Source of the DNA: Treponema sp.
Lineage (GTDB): Bacteria; Spirochaetota; Spirochaetia; Treponematales; Treponemataceae
NCBI GenBank assembly: GCA_017962415.1
Contig: JAGCVK010000067.1
Span: forward strand, 1-57,446
Length of the DNA stretch: 57,446 nucleotides
Direction: 5' to 3'
The notes under the pieces are model-generated. The model did no database searches, was not told the origin of the DNA, and was given only the letters and a program-made list of their open reading frames with translations. The position numbers and the translations under genes are program-made. Shown piece after piece: positions 43,852-53,513 of this stretch; positions within the stretch are counted from its first letter, which is position 1, and the number at the start of each line of letters is the position of its first letter.

Positions 43852-45405
43852 ATGACACCACACATTTATTCGCGCAAATGCGCATTCAAATCTATTGAAG
43901 ATATTAAAGGCAAAAAAGTAACTGTAATGGGACTCGGGCTTAATGGTGGCGGCGAAGCTGCTGTTCGCTTTTTTTTGAATAAAGGCGCTTTTGTTACGGT
44001 AACTGATATGAAAACGGCCGAGCAGCTAAAACCAACTGTTGACCGGCTTACTCAAGATAAATCGCTTGATACTTCGCGGCTTACATTCCGGCTTGGCGAA
44101 CACAAAATTGAAGATTTTGAAACTGCTGATTGTGTTATTAAAAATCCGGGCGTAAAGTTTGAAGGAAATAAATTTCTGGCGGCAGCGCGCGCAATTGAAA
44201 CTGATTTGAGCATTTTTTTGCGCTTTACTGATTGCCCAATAATCGCGGTAACTGGAAGTAAAGGAAAATCTTCTACAGTTAGCGCAATTTATTACGGTTT
44301 ATGCCAGGCTGGCTACAAAGCTTTTTTGGGCGGAAATATTACTGTAAGTCCGCTTACTTTTTTTGATGATGTAAACAGCGATACGCCGGTTGTAATTGAA
44401 TTTTCAAGCTGGCAGCTTGCTGATTTGCGCGGACGCGGTGTTTTAAGGCCGCATATTTCAATTATCACAAAAATTGTTCCAGATCATCAAAACTGGTACG
44501 GAAATATGGAAGACTATGTTGCCGACAAGCGTTTGATTTATGCAGACCAGACAAAAGGTGATTATTCGATTTTTGATGCCGGTTCTGATATGCCTGGAAC
44601 AGGGCCAGACAAAAATCTTCATCCTGGTGCTGAAACTTGGGGAAATCTTTTTGCATCTGAAACTAAAGCAACTGTTTTGCGTTACGGCAAAGGAAAGCCT
44701 GGCGTTTGGATTGAAGAAAAAAAAGACGGCAGCTACGAAGGCAAAGTTCAGCTGGCAAATATGGCCGAGCCGGAAACTATTTTAACCGGACTTTCGGTTC
44801 CAGGCGAACATATGAAGACCAATGTTTTAAACGCCGCGCTTGTAATGTATTTAATGGGCGTGCCTGCAAAAAAAACAGCCGACATCTGCAAAAACTGGCC
44901 GGGCATAGAGCACCGCCTTCAGTTCTTCCACAGCTGGCACAGCGCACCACAAACAACCGTAAAGTTCTATAACGATTCGTGCGCCACAGTGCCAGAAGCC
45001 GCAGCAGCCGCAACACAAGCGTTCGGAGTTCCCGTAATTCTTATGACCGGCGGAACCGATAAAGGCCTTGAGCTCACTCCGCTTATCCGAACTTTAACAA
45101 AACCAGACTCAAACACAATTCAAGTTAAAGATCTTTATTTACTCGCGGGGTCGGCAACAGACAAACTTTTGCCAGAACTCGATAAAGCAGGAGTTAAATA
45201 TCACGGACCATTTGACGGGCTTGAACCGCTTTTAACTCAAGCAAAAAAGAATCTGGAAAGTGCCGCAAGCGAGCAAGCCAAAAATCAAAATGCTAAAGAA
45301 GAAATTTTTGTATTCTCGCCAGGCGCAACTTCTTTTGGAATGTTTACAAACGAGTTTGATCGCGGCAACAAATATATGGCCGAAGTTCAAAAGATTTTTC
45401 AGTAA
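43852..45405 (+). CDS. murD: UDP-N-acetylmuramoylalanine-D-glutamate ligase
   Basis: A 517-residue Mur ligase that adds D-glutamate to UDP-MurNAc-L-Ala in peptidoglycan synthesis. VTGSKGKSSTVSAIYY (about 133-148) is the ATP loop, IEFSSWQLADLRG (about 182-194) binds substrate, and YNDSCATVPEAAAAA marks the C-terminal domain. It is longer than the usual 430-450 residues because of an N-terminal lead-in and insertions. No other mur or division genes are nearby. AAGGAATTTTT lies before the ATG, next to the hairpin element. Related MurC-type alternatives are less likely. Confidence 0.9.
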   Translation: MTPHIYSRKCAFKSIEDIKGKKVTVMGLGLNGGGEAAVRFFLNKGAFVTVTDMKTAEQLKPTVDRLTQDKSLDTSRLTFRLGEHKIEDFETADCVIKNPGVKFEGNKFLAAARAIETDLSIFLRFTDCPIIAVTGSKGKSSTVSAIYYGLCQAGYKAFLGGNITVSPLTFFDDVNSDTPVVIEFSSWQLADLRGRGVLRPHISIITKIVPDHQNWYGNMEDYVADKRLIYADQTKGDYSIFDAGSDMPGTGPDKNLHPGAETWGNLFASETKATVLRYGKGKPGVWIEEKKDGSYEGKVQLANMAEPETILTGLSVPGEHMKTNVLNAALVMYLMGVPAKKTADICKNWPGIEHRLQFFHSWHSAPQTTVKFYNDSCATVPEAAAAATQAFGVPVILMTGGTDKGLELTPLIRTLTKPDSNTIQVKDLYLLAGSATDKLLPELDKAGVKYHGPFDGLEPLLTQAKKNLESAASEQAKNQNAKEEIFVFSPGATSFGMFTNEFDRGNKYMAEVQKIFQ

Positions 45406-45437
45406 TGTAACGTGATATAAAAAAAAGCTTTAAAAAC

Positions 45438-45485
45438 GAATTAAGGTGGCTGAACTTGTTGAACTTGTTCAAACCACCTTAATTC
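45438..45485 (-). terminator. Terminator of the second MCP gene
   Basis: A perfect 12-base-pair stem, GAATTAAGGTGG/CCACCTTAATTC, with a minus-strand T-run (GTTTTT). It lies between convergent genes. It has weak support on the plus strand because no T-run follows there. Confidence 0.75.
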
Positions 45486-45559
45486 AAAAAGACATAAATG
45501 CCATTTTATAAAAAACAAACGGCCATTTTTACAAGCAAAATAACCGTTTGCTACAAAAA

Positions 45560-47662
45560 TTAAACCTTAAACAAATCTACCTGTGAACCAATTTTATTGA
45601 TAGAAGATTTTACCTGGCCAGAAATTTCATTCAACATTGTTCCAGTTTCATTGATTTTCTGAGCGCCAATAGCCATTTCTTCCATACTTGTATTCATCAT
45701 TTCTGTAGTTTCCGAAAGCAGCTGCATATCGCGAACAATTCTCTTGTTCTGGTCTGACATTTCGTGCGAAGAATTGCGAACTTCACTTGTTGAAGAATTA
45801 AGATGTCTAAGCGCGTCCATAATCTGCTTTGAACCTTCGTTTTGTTCTTCCATAGCCGAATGAATCTGCAGCACGAGTTCATCTGTTTCTTTAATTCTAG
45901 CCGAAACTTCATTCAAAGCTGAACTTGCTTCAGATGATGAATCAACAACATCAGAAATTGAGCCCATAATTTTTGAAAGCTGCTCACCAATTCGTTTTGA
46001 CTGCTCGGAAGAAGTTTCTGAAAGTTTTCGGATTTCATCGGCAACAACCGCAAAACCTTTTCCCGCTTCGCCCGCGTGCGCCGCTTCAATTGCAGCATTC
46101 ATAGCCAAAAGATTTGTCTGCTCGGCAATCGAAGAAATTGCGGCATTTGCTTCCTGAAGCATTTCCGACTGTCCTTCGATTGTACGGATTTTTTCATTAA
46201 CATCTTCCTGCTTAGAAAAGCCAATTTCAGCATTAACTTCAAGCGACTTAAACGAAGAAGACATTTTTTCAACCGACTGATTTACCGAATTGATGTTTCC
46301 AATCATTTCTTCAACCGCCGCAGAAGCCTGAGTTACACTTGCACTCTGCCCTTCAATCAAACTATCAAGATTTGTAATTGCTCCTGAAATATGATCTACA
46401 GAACTATGAGTTTCTTTTACGCTCATTCCCTGATTATTGATTTGCGCATGAATGCTGTCGATATTCGCAATAATTTCTGTAATCGAACTTGCAGTTTCAT
46501 TTGTTCCGGCAGAAAGATTTTCACCACTTGTTCCAAGTTCTGCTTTTGATTCTTTTAGCGTTTTTACAATATCCTGAAGTTTGTCCATAAAAAGATCAAA
46601 ATTGATTATAAGAGCGCCAATTTCATCACGAACATAAAGATTACAGCGTTTTGTAAGATCCGCATCGCCACTTGCAAGGTCGGCAAGAAAGAGTGTTACA
46701 TTATTGATTCGGCCCATAATCCAGCGAACAAAAATATAACCGGCAATTGCAAGTCCAATCATAAGAACTAGTGCAACAGGAATTGCAAAAGCGAATGTAT
46801 TTCTTCTTATAGATTCAATTACATACATTGATTTTGCAACAAAAACCATACCAGTAACTTTTCCGTCGCCGCTTACAAGAGGAGCATAGCTTGAATAGTA
46901 TTCCATTCCAGAAATTGTATTTCCGCCAAGATAATGCTCACCGTGATTATAAACCTGATCAACAATTTTTTGATTATCAAGCTGAGTTCCAAGAAATTCT
47001 TCGCCAAGGTTTGTTGCAACGCGAGTTATTCCTTTAAAAATTGTACATTTTACAGAATAGTTATTTCCTACAACATTAACCAGCCCCTTAGTTCCGGCAT
47101 CTGCAAGTTCATATCCTGTAACAATACAACCAAGAATTTTTCCGCCCGAATAAACCGGAGCCGAAACAATCAAGCCGTAATCAAGATCACCAAACGCATC
47201 ATAAGCATAATCGCGGCGCCCCTGCAAAGCAGTTTCAATAACTCTATGCTTTACAGTAATTTCTTCATCAATTCCAACTCCGCAAAAAACGTAGCCGTCG
47301 GCATTAATATAAGCAAGAAGATCAAGGCCGGCACGGTTTGCCAACTCATCAAGATAACTTCCTAAAAAGAAAGAATCATAATGCTTAAAAACATCTATAA
47401 TTTCTTCCTGAATCGAAAGCATTCTTGCGTAACGCTCAAGATTGTCGTGCCAATCTTCAAGCATATACTGAACCCCTTGAGATGTATGATAAACTTCGTC
47501 CTTAGCATTTGTCATAAGACCATGGTCAAATACAGCAAGCGAAACGCTACTTGTGGTTACAATGCCCAAAAAGCTTGCACCAATAATCATTCCGATTAAC
47601 TTGGCCTTAAGTGACACATTCTTTTTTGGATGAGGATCAAAACGATCCAATGCCTTAGCCAT
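45560..47662 (-). CDS. Methyl-accepting chemotaxis protein
   Basis: A 700-residue receptor. A first membrane helix (about 18-43), a periplasmic Cache-type sensor (about 45-300), a second helix (about 305-330), HAMP (about 330-380) and the signalling coiled coil follow in order. The tip [18 protein letters not shown] begins near residue 515 and is identical to that in the MCP at 4250. The tail DLFKV resembles FRV of the other receptor. I chose the ATG at 47662 because AAAGGAG lies just before it. It follows leuA on the same strand by only about 30 bases, but a link in function is not apparent. Confidence 0.93.
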   Translation of the reverse strand: MAKALDRFDPHPKKNVSLKAKLIGMIIGASFLGIVTTSSVSLAVFDHGLMTNAKDEVYHTSQGVQYMLEDWHDNLERYARMLSIQEEIIDVFKHYDSFFLGSYLDELANRAGLDLLAYINADGYVFCGVGIDEEITVKHRVIETALQGRRDYAYDAFGDLDYGLIVSAPVYSGGKILGCIVTGYELADAGTKGLVNVVGNNYSVKCTIFKGITRVATNLGEEFLGTQLDNQKIVDQVYNHGEHYLGGNTISGMEYYSSYAPLVSGDGKVTGMVFVAKSMYVIESIRRNTFAFAIPVALVLMIGLAIAGYIFVRWIMGRINNVTLFLADLASGDADLTKRCNLYVRDEIGALIINFDLFMDKLQDIVKTLKESKAELGTSGENLSAGTNETASSITEIIANIDSIHAQINNQGMSVKETHSSVDHISGAITNLDSLIEGQSASVTQASAAVEEMIGNINSVNQSVEKMSSSFKSLEVNAEIGFSKQEDVNEKIRTIEGQSEMLQEANAAISSIAEQTNLLAMNAAIEAAHAGEAGKGFAVVADEIRKLSETSSEQSKRIGEQLSKIMGSISDVVDSSSEASSALNEVSARIKETDELVLQIHSAMEEQNEGSKQIMDALRHLNSSTSEVRNSSHEMSDQNKRIVRDMQLLSETTEMMNTSMEEMAIGAQKINETGTMLNEISGQVKSSINKIGSQVDLFKV

Positions 47663-47692
47663 TTTTTCTCCTTTCATTAAAAAATGAATTTG

Positions 47693-49420
47693 TTATATTT
47701 TATTATCTGTATATTCTTGTGAAAAATTTAGAGCAGAAACAACAGCCGCAATACCGGCGCGTCCTACGTTGGAACTTTTTCCAACACCCCAAACTTGTTC
47801 ACCGTCTTCTTTTGTGATTTGAACATAAGCCATAGCCTGCGTATCTGAACCAATTCCCACCGAATGTTCATGGAACGTGGTAATATTAAAATGCGGAACC
47901 GGAGTCTGGCGCATTGCATTAACAAAAGCGTCCAAAGGTCCGTTACCCTTTGCAGAAATTGCGTAACGCTTTCCTTTCCATTCGATTGAAGCTGTTCCGG
48001 CAACCTGCTCCGGACGATCTGAACCACGCTCGCCTTCAATATGCTGCTCGGTGATTTCAAGAACGTTCAGCGGATATTTTGTTCTAAGCCAGGTTGATTC
48101 AAAAATTTCGTAGATTTCGTCTACGCTAAGCTCGCGCTGAAGTTCATCGGCGCGCGTTTTAATTACAGAACCAATAATCGCATGCATTGCTTTTGGAGCA
48201 ACAATTCCAAAATGCGTTTCCAAAATATAAACTGCGCCACCTTTGCCGCTTTGGCTGTTGATTCTAATAATTCCATTGTATTCGCGGCCAATATCGTGCG
48301 GGTCAATTGGAAGATAAGGCACGTCCCAAAGAGCCGGCGCCTTTCCTTCAAGGCGGGCTGCCATAGCTTTACGAATTGCATCTTGATGTGAGCCGCTAAA
48401 CGCCGTAAAAACAAGCTCGCCGGCATAAGGCGCCCTTGCGTAAATTGGCATTCCGGTAAATCTGCTGTACTCCGAAGAAATAAAATCCAAATCCGAAAAA
48501 TTGAGTTTTGGCGAAACGCCCTGCGTGTACATATTTAAAGCAACCGTTACAATATCCAGATTTCCAGTTCGTTCGCCATTTCCAAAAAGGCAGCCTTCAA
48601 CACGCTCAGCGCCGGCCAAAAGGCCAAGTTCACACTGCGCAACACTTTCGCCGCGGTCATTATGATTATGAAGTGAAATAATGCAACTTTGCCGATTTGG
48701 AATATTTCTGCAAAAATATTCAATCTGATCTGCAAATTGATTTGGCAAACTACATTCCACAGTTGCCGGAAGATTCAAAATGATTTTATTTTGCGGATTT
48801 GCTTCCCAAGCCTTCATCACTTCGCTGCAAATTTCAATTGCATAATCCAGTTCAGTTTGTGTAAAATTTTCTGGGGAATATTCAAGGTGAAAATTTGTAG
48901 GCTCGCGGCCTTCGGCCAAAGCCTCTTTTGAAACCGCTGCAATATATTTTTTTACGCATTTTACGCCGCTTACGGCAAGTTCAATCAGTTCTTCTTTTGA
49001 TTTTCCAAAATTGTATTTTCGCTGCGACGGTGAAGTTGCATTATAAAGATGAAAGATTACATTTTTTGCGCCTTCAACAGCTTCAAAAGTTCTGGCAACA
49101 AGATGTTCGCGTGCCTGACACAAAACTTGAATTGTAACATCGTCGGGAATTAGATTTTCGGTTATGAGCCGGCGCACAAACAAAAACTCAGTATTAGAAG
49201 CCGACGGAAAACCAACTTCAATTTCTTTAAAGCCAATTTTCACAAGCAACTTAAAGAACTCAAGTTTTTGTTCAATTCCCATAGGATTTACAAGCGCCTG
49301 ATTTCCGTCTCTTAAATCTACCGAGCACCAGATTGGAGCATTTTCAATTGTTTTTGAAGGCCATTTTCTGTCTTTCAGATTAACGCCAGCAAACGGCTGA
49401 TATTTTCCGTTCGGATTCAT
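47693..49420 (-). CDS. leuA: 2-isopropylmalate synthase (type 2)
   Basis: A 575-residue enzyme for the first committed step of leucine synthesis, joining acetyl-CoA and 2-ketoisovalerate. The catalytic barrel carries WCSVDLRDGNQALVNPM (about 31-47), HNHNDRG (about 235) and AERVEGCLFGNGERTGN (about 253-269), and residues about 430-575 form the regulatory LeuA dimer domain. The N-terminus and length match the type-2 (yeast/Mycobacterium-like) form. It is divergent from the TAXI uptake operon. No T-box or leader peptide was seen upstream. Other leu genes are outside the window. Confidence 0.95.
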   Translation of the reverse strand: MNPNGKYQPFAGVNLKDRKWPSKTIENAPIWCSVDLRDGNQALVNPMGIEQKLEFFKLLVKIGFKEIEVGFPSASNTEFLFVRRLITENLIPDDVTIQVLCQAREHLVARTFEAVEGAKNVIFHLYNATSPSQRKYNFGKSKEELIELAVSGVKCVKKYIAAVSKEALAEGREPTNFHLEYSPENFTQTELDYAIEICSEVMKAWEANPQNKIILNLPATVECSLPNQFADQIEYFCRNIPNRQSCIISLHNHNDRGESVAQCELGLLAGAERVEGCLFGNGERTGNLDIVTVALNMYTQGVSPKLNFSDLDFISSEYSRFTGMPIYARAPYAGELVFTAFSGSHQDAIRKAMAARLEGKAPALWDVPYLPIDPHDIGREYNGIIRINSQSGKGGAVYILETHFGIVAPKAMHAIIGSVIKTRADELQRELSVDEIYEIFESTWLRTKYPLNVLEITEQHIEGERGSDRPEQVAGTASIEWKGKRYAISAKGNGPLDAFVNAMRQTPVPHFNITTFHEHSVGIGSDTQAMAYVQITKEDGEQVWGVGKSSNVGRAGIAAVVSALNFSQEYTDNKI

Positions 49421-49492
49421 AAATCATTCACCATTTAGATTAATTTACCTAAAAATGCTCACTAACTCAACCATAAATCTCCCATTATTTCA

Positions 49493-49522
49493 TTGAATTT
49501 GTAGGTATTTATATAGTAAAAT
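49493..49522 (+). promoter_or_regulatory. Promoter of the TAXI-TRAP operon
   Basis: TTGAAT (49493-49498) and TAAAAT (49517-49522) with 18 bases between, about 25 bases before the ATG. Confidence 0.5.
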
Positions 49523-49547
49523 ATCGTATATTTTTTTGGAGGAGAAT

Positions 49548-50510
49548 ATGAGAAAAGTATTAAAATCTTCACTATTAATCATTACAGCAGCATTGTTACT
49601 TGGCAGCTGTTCCAAAACAGAATCAAAAAAAGATTTCATTCTTGCAACTGGAGGAACCAGCGGAACTTATTATCCTTTTGGCGGTGCTATCGCAAATATC
49701 TGGAATACAAAAGTTGAAAATTTGAGCGTTACAGCTCAGGCAACTGGTGCTTCCGCAGAAAATCTAAGACTCATCAACAAAGGTGAAGCAGAATACGCAA
49801 TTGTTCAAAATGATGTTATGGACTACGCTTATAACGGAACTGACCTTTTTGCAGGCGAAAAACTTGCAAACATTATGACAATTGCAACTCTCTACCCGGA
49901 AGTTGTTCAGATTGCAGTTTCTAAAAACAGCGGAATCAAATCAATTGCAGATTTTAAAGGAAAGCGCATTTCTGTAGGTGACGCAGGTTCTGGAGTTGAA
50001 TTTAACGCAAAACAGATTCTCGAAGGTTACGGCCTTACTTTTGATGATATCAAAAAGAGCAATCTTTCATTCAAGGAATCTGCAGAAGGAATTCAAAACG
50101 GAACTTTGGACGGTTGTTTTGTAACTGCAGGCGTTCCAAATTCAGCATTGCAGGAACTTGCATTTTCTGCCGGCCTTGTTTTAATTCCAGTAGAAGACAA
50201 AATCGCAGATAAAATCTGTGCAAAATATGCTTATTACACAAAAACTACAATTCCTGCAAAAACTTACAAAGGAACTGATGAAGATACTCCAGCGCTTGCA
50301 ATCAAAGCAACACTTGCCGTAAATTCAAAACTTGATGAAGAAATAGTTTACGAAATGACAAAAGCTCTTTTCTCAAATCTCGAAGAACTTTCACGCGGCC
50401 ACGCAAAAGGAAAAGAGGTTTCTGTAGAATCAGCTATAAACGGCGTTTCTGTACCATTCCATCCTGGAGCAATAAAATATTACAATGAAATCGGTTTGAG
50501 TGTTAACTAA
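49548..50510 (+). CDS. TAXI-family solute-binding lipoprotein of a TRAP transporter
   Basis: A 320-residue protein. Lipobox LGSC (near 20-23) follows a signal peptide. The TAXI signature GGTSGTYYPFGGAIA (about 36-50) and VSKNSGIKSIADFKGKRISVGDAGSGVEF (split across about 118-147) are typical. It binds a small organic acid or amino acid in the periplasm and gives it to the fused permease downstream. Substrate cannot be predicted. GGAGGAGAAT precedes the ATG at 49548. It is the first gene of a three-gene operon. Confidence 0.92.
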   Translation: MRKVLKSSLLIITAALLLGSCSKTESKKDFILATGGTSGTYYPFGGAIANIWNTKVENLSVTAQATGASAENLRLINKGEAEYAIVQNDVMDYAYNGTDLFAGEKLANIMTIATLYPEVVQIAVSKNSGIKSIADFKGKRISVGDAGSGVEFNAKQILEGYGLTFDDIKKSNLSFKESAEGIQNGTLDGCFVTAGVPNSALQELAFSAGLVLIPVEDKIADKICAKYAYYTKTTIPAKTYKGTDEDTPALAIKATLAVNSKLDEEIVYEMTKALFSNLEELSRGHAKGKEVSVESAINGVSVPFHPGAIKYYNEIGLSVN

Positions 50511-50521
50511 ACTAAGGGTCG

Positions 50522-50556
50522 GGCGGCAAATTGCTGCCGTCCGGCATTATTTTTTT
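50522..50556 (+). promoter_or_regulatory. Intercistronic hairpin and T-run between SBP and DUF1850
   Basis: A GGCGGCA/TGCTGCC stem (one G-T pair) at 50522-50538 is followed after 12 bases by seven T's. The wide gap makes a classical terminator unlikely; a stabilising or attenuating role that keeps binding-protein mRNA in excess is possible. Confidence 0.4.
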
Positions 50557-51075
50557 ATGGTCAAAAAGAAATATCTTTTAATAACAATAATTATTTTAAG
50601 TATTTTTGGAGTTATTTTATTTTCTCCAGCAATTAAAGTTCTTTCCATTCAAAGCAGAAAATTAAAACCGCAAATTTTTTATTCAACAACAGCTTATTCA
50701 AAAGGTTTTGTAATTTCTTACACACATTCGGTAAACAAAGGGCGCGTTCACGATTTTTACCGGCACACAAAAGATGATAAAATTGAACTTTATAAAACCG
50801 CATTCGTTTCTTACGGCGCTGGAATTCCCGAACCACAAGAAACGCCAGGCGCAGTTTTTTCTGTAAATGATGATGATTACGAAATTTCGGGCTTAAACAG
50901 AATTGTGCCTAAACTTTTTATGGCCGTTGGCACCATTGCAAATCATACAATTATTTTTGATGATGATTTATCAAAAAATGAAGTTGCTTTAACTGATTTT
51001 TTTGAGCCACAAACAACAATAATTTTTGAATATAAAAAGATTTCAATAATCGAATATATAATACATTCTATCTAA
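50557..51075 (+). CDS. DUF1850 protein of the TAXI-TRAP operon
   Basis: A 172-residue protein with an N-terminal membrane helix (about 5-26) and a small periplasmic domain with SYTHSVNKGRVHDFY (about 55-69), the mark of DUF1850. Members are found almost only beside TAXI-TRAP genes; their role is unknown, perhaps in assembly. I chose the ATG at 50557, but it lacks a ribosome site, and a GTG at 50500 that overlaps the previous stop is a real alternative. A hairpin (50522-50538) lies just upstream. The permease gene follows after 14 bases. Confidence 0.82.
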   Translation: MVKKKYLLITIIILSIFGVILFSPAIKVLSIQSRKLKPQIFYSTTAYSKGFVISYTHSVNKGRVHDFYRHTKDDKIELYKTAFVSYGAGIPEPQETPGAVFSVNDDDYEISGLNRIVPKLFMAVGTIANHTIIFDDDLSKNEVALTDFFEPQTTIIFEYKKISIIEYIIHSI

Positions 51076-51089
51076 AAAAGGAGATTCCG

Positions 51090-53135
51090 ATGAACAAAAA
51101 AGAGCCGGAAACAAGCGGCATTGAAAAAATTCTTCCAACTTCAAACGAAGAAGAAATGAAAAAGCTGATGAAAGACCTTGATCGCGAACAAGCCTACCGA
51201 GAACACAAGTGCTGGCGTCAGTACATTACAGTTATTGTTTCTTTGATTTTTGTAACATTTCAGCTGTATGCAACCTTATCTGGAAAAATCACAGGGCAAA
51301 TTCTTCGCGCAAGCCATTTGGCCTTTGTACAATTCCTGGCATTTTTACTTTTTCCAGCCACAAAAAAGCAGCCAAGAAACACGCTGCCATTTTACGATGT
51401 TTTACTCGGCCTTGCTGGAGCAGCCTGCTGGCTTTACATTGTAATCAACTTTAAACTTTTGTCGCAGCGTGCAGGAAATAACACAGTTTTAGACGTTATA
51501 GTTGGAATTATTGGCATTTTGATTTTGTTTGAAAGCTGCCGCCGTATTGTTGGCTTTCCAATTATGATTATTGCAGGAACTTTTGTGATTTACGCCTTTG
51601 CAGGAAAATATCTTCCAGGATTTTTACATCACCGCGGCTATTCACTCCAGCGCGTTGTTTGCCACCTTTTTTACAACACCGAAGGAATTATGGGAACTCC
51701 AATCGGCGCCTGTTCAAGATTTATTTTTCTGTTTATTCTTTTTGGCGCTCTTTTGGAAAAAACTGGAATTGGCCAATTTTTTATTGATATTTGTAATGCG
51801 ATTGCTGGCGGCGCCAGCGGCGGACCTGCAAAAGTTGCAGTTTTATCTTCGGCGCTTCTTGGAACCGTTTCGGGCTCTTCAGTTTCAAATACAGTTGGTT
51901 CAGGTTCGTTTACTATTCCAATGATGAAAAAACTCGGTTATAAAGGCGAATTTGCCGGCGCAGTTGAAGCCGCAGCTTCTACTGGCGGCCAGCTTATGCC
52001 ACCAATTATGGGTGCTGCGGCTTTTCTTATGGGTGAAAGTCTTGGCATGCCTTATATCACAATTGTAAAGGCTGCTGTAATTCCAGCAATTCTTTACTTC
52101 ACAGGAATTTTTATTACCGTTCATCTGGAAGCAAAAAAACTTGGATTAAAAGGTCTTCCAAAAGAAAAACTTCCTCGCTTTTTACCACTTTTTGCGCGCA
52201 AAGGTTATATGATTTTGCCGCTTGTCGTAATAATCTGGTTTTTATGTTCTGGAAAAACACCTGAATTTGCAGCCTTTATGGGAATTGTAGCCTGTCTTTT
52301 AGTTGGAATTGGAATTTCACTCTTTGACCTTGCAAAAGGCAGAAAGCCAAATTTCAATTCAAAAGATATAATTGATGTAGCTTGTACAGCAGCCCGCAAC
52401 ATAATTAGTGTTGCAATTGCCTGCGGAATGGCCGGAATCATTATTGGAATTGTAACATTAACTGGACTTGGACTTAAAATGGGAGCCGGGCTTGTTTCTC
52501 TTGCCGGCGGAAAATTATTTCTTACTTTGATTTTTACAATGCTCGCGTCAATTATTCTTGGAATGGGTGCACCAACTACTGCAAATTATTTGATTACTTC
52601 AACTATTACAGCAGGTGCAATTATCCAGCTTGGCGTACAACCGCTGGCCGCACATATGTTTTCATTCTACTTTGGAATTATTGCCGATGTAACTCCACCA
52701 GTTGCTCTTGCCGCAATTGCCGGAGCCGCCATTGCAAAAGCCAAGCCTATGAAAACCGCCTTTAACGCAACAAAACTTGCAATTGGCGCGTTCATCATTC
52801 CATATATGTTTGTATTTAATTCACAAATGCTGATGATAAATGCTTCTGCTGGAACAATCGTTTTCATCATTCTTACCGCAATAATCGGAATGTTTGGAAT
52901 CAGCGTTTCGCTTGAAGGTTATGGATTTAAGCACACAGGCTTCTTTTATAATTCAAAAAAATCAAAAGGCATTATAATAACTTTTGATGTTCTTGAAAGA
53001 CTTCTTTTTGCAACAGCAGGCTTTTTGTGCGTAATACCAGAAACTCGTTCAGACATAATCGGACTTAGCATGATGACAATTCTTATTGCATATCAGATTA
53101 TTAACAAGAAAATTTTATTGACGAAGAAACAATAA
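51090..53135 (+). CDS. TRAP transporter permease, fused 4TM-12TM type
   Basis: A 681-residue integral membrane protein in which the small (DctQ) and large (DctM) subunits are fused, as in TAXI systems. About 16-18 helices can be counted. GGASGGPAKVAVLSSALLGT (about 245-264), GGQLMPPIMGAAAFLMGE (about 297-314) and LGMGAPTTANYLI (about 488-500) are the family signatures. It couples uptake to sodium or proton flow. AAAGGAGAT before the ATG is strong. groES lies 36 bases on with its own promoter in the 3' end of this gene. Confidence 0.94.
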   Translation: MNKKEPETSGIEKILPTSNEEEMKKLMKDLDREQAYREHKCWRQYITVIVSLIFVTFQLYATLSGKITGQILRASHLAFVQFLAFLLFPATKKQPRNTLPFYDVLLGLAGAACWLYIVINFKLLSQRAGNNTVLDVIVGIIGILILFESCRRIVGFPIMIIAGTFVIYAFAGKYLPGFLHHRGYSLQRVVCHLFYNTEGIMGTPIGACSRFIFLFILFGALLEKTGIGQFFIDICNAIAGGASGGPAKVAVLSSALLGTVSGSSVSNTVGSGSFTIPMMKKLGYKGEFAGAVEAAASTGGQLMPPIMGAAAFLMGESLGMPYITIVKAAVIPAILYFTGIFITVHLEAKKLGLKGLPKEKLPRFLPLFARKGYMILPLVVIIWFLCSGKTPEFAAFMGIVACLLVGIGISLFDLAKGRKPNFNSKDIIDVACTAARNIISVAIACGMAGIIIGIVTLTGLGLKMGAGLVSLAGGKLFLTLIFTMLASIILGMGAPTTANYLITSTITAGAIIQLGVQPLAAHMFSFYFGIIADVTPPVALAAIAGAAIAKAKPMKTAFNATKLAIGAFIIPYMFVFNSQMLMINASAGTIVFIILTAIIGMFGISVSLEGYGFKHTGFFYNSKKSKGIIITFDVLERLLFATAGFLCVIPETRSDIIGLSMMTILIAYQIINKKILLTKKQ

Positions 53136-53147
53136 TTTTATTATCTT
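53118..53147 (+). promoter_or_regulatory. Promoter of groES
   Basis: TTGACG (53118-53123, in the last codons of the permease) and TATCTT (53142-53147) are 18 bases apart. RNA starts about 18 bases before the ATG. There is no CIRCE repeat. Confidence 0.55.
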
Positions 53148-53171
53148 ATATTACAAGAGGTACAAAATATT

Positions 53172-53447
53172 ATGAAAATCAAACCATTAGCAGATCGTGT
53201 TCTTGTAAAGAACGACAAAGCAGAAACTAAAACAGCAAGCGGCCTCATTATTCCAGAAGCTGCGCAGGAAAAAACTCAGACTGCTACTGTAGTGGAAGTT
53301 GGACCTGGAACTGATGAAAATAAAATCACAGTTAAGAAAGGCGACAGAATTATGTATGATAAATATGCTGGAACTCAGGTAAAGATTGACGGTGAAGATC
53401 ACCTCATTCTTCGTATGAGCGATATCATAGCAGTTATTGAAGGATAA
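53172..53447 (+). CDS. groES: Co-chaperonin GroES
   Basis: A 91-residue lid protein for GroEL. It starts MKIKPLADRVLVKNDKAE and has the mobile loop SGLIIPEAAQEKTQ (about 22-35) and the conserved GDRIMYDKYAGTQVK (about 57-71). Length is normal. AAGAGG lies before the ATG. Unlike most bacteria it is not joined to groEL; it lies behind an uptake operon and, as I recall for T. pallidum, faces the nusB-alaS block. Confidence 0.96.
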   Translation: MKIKPLADRVLVKNDKAETKTASGLIIPEAAQEKTQTATVVEVGPGTDENKITVKKGDRIMYDKYAGTQVKIDGEDHLILRMSDIIAVIEG

Positions 53448-53456
53448 ATCGTCAAC

Positions 53457-53500
53457 CCGAACTTGCTTCGAGCCTTTTGTTAGAGGCTAAAAAAGTTCGG
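53457..53500. terminator. Hairpin between groES and the TPR gene
   Basis: CCGAACTT pairs with AAGTTCGG around an inner AGCCT...AGGCT hairpin. It lies between convergent genes, but there is no clean T-run on either side. Confidence 0.5.
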
Positions 53501-53513
53501 AATAACGACAATT

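Noticed and set aside
49421-49547. T-box or leader-peptide control of leuA
   Set aside because: No T-box core and no leucine-rich short frame could be found in the short divergent gap.
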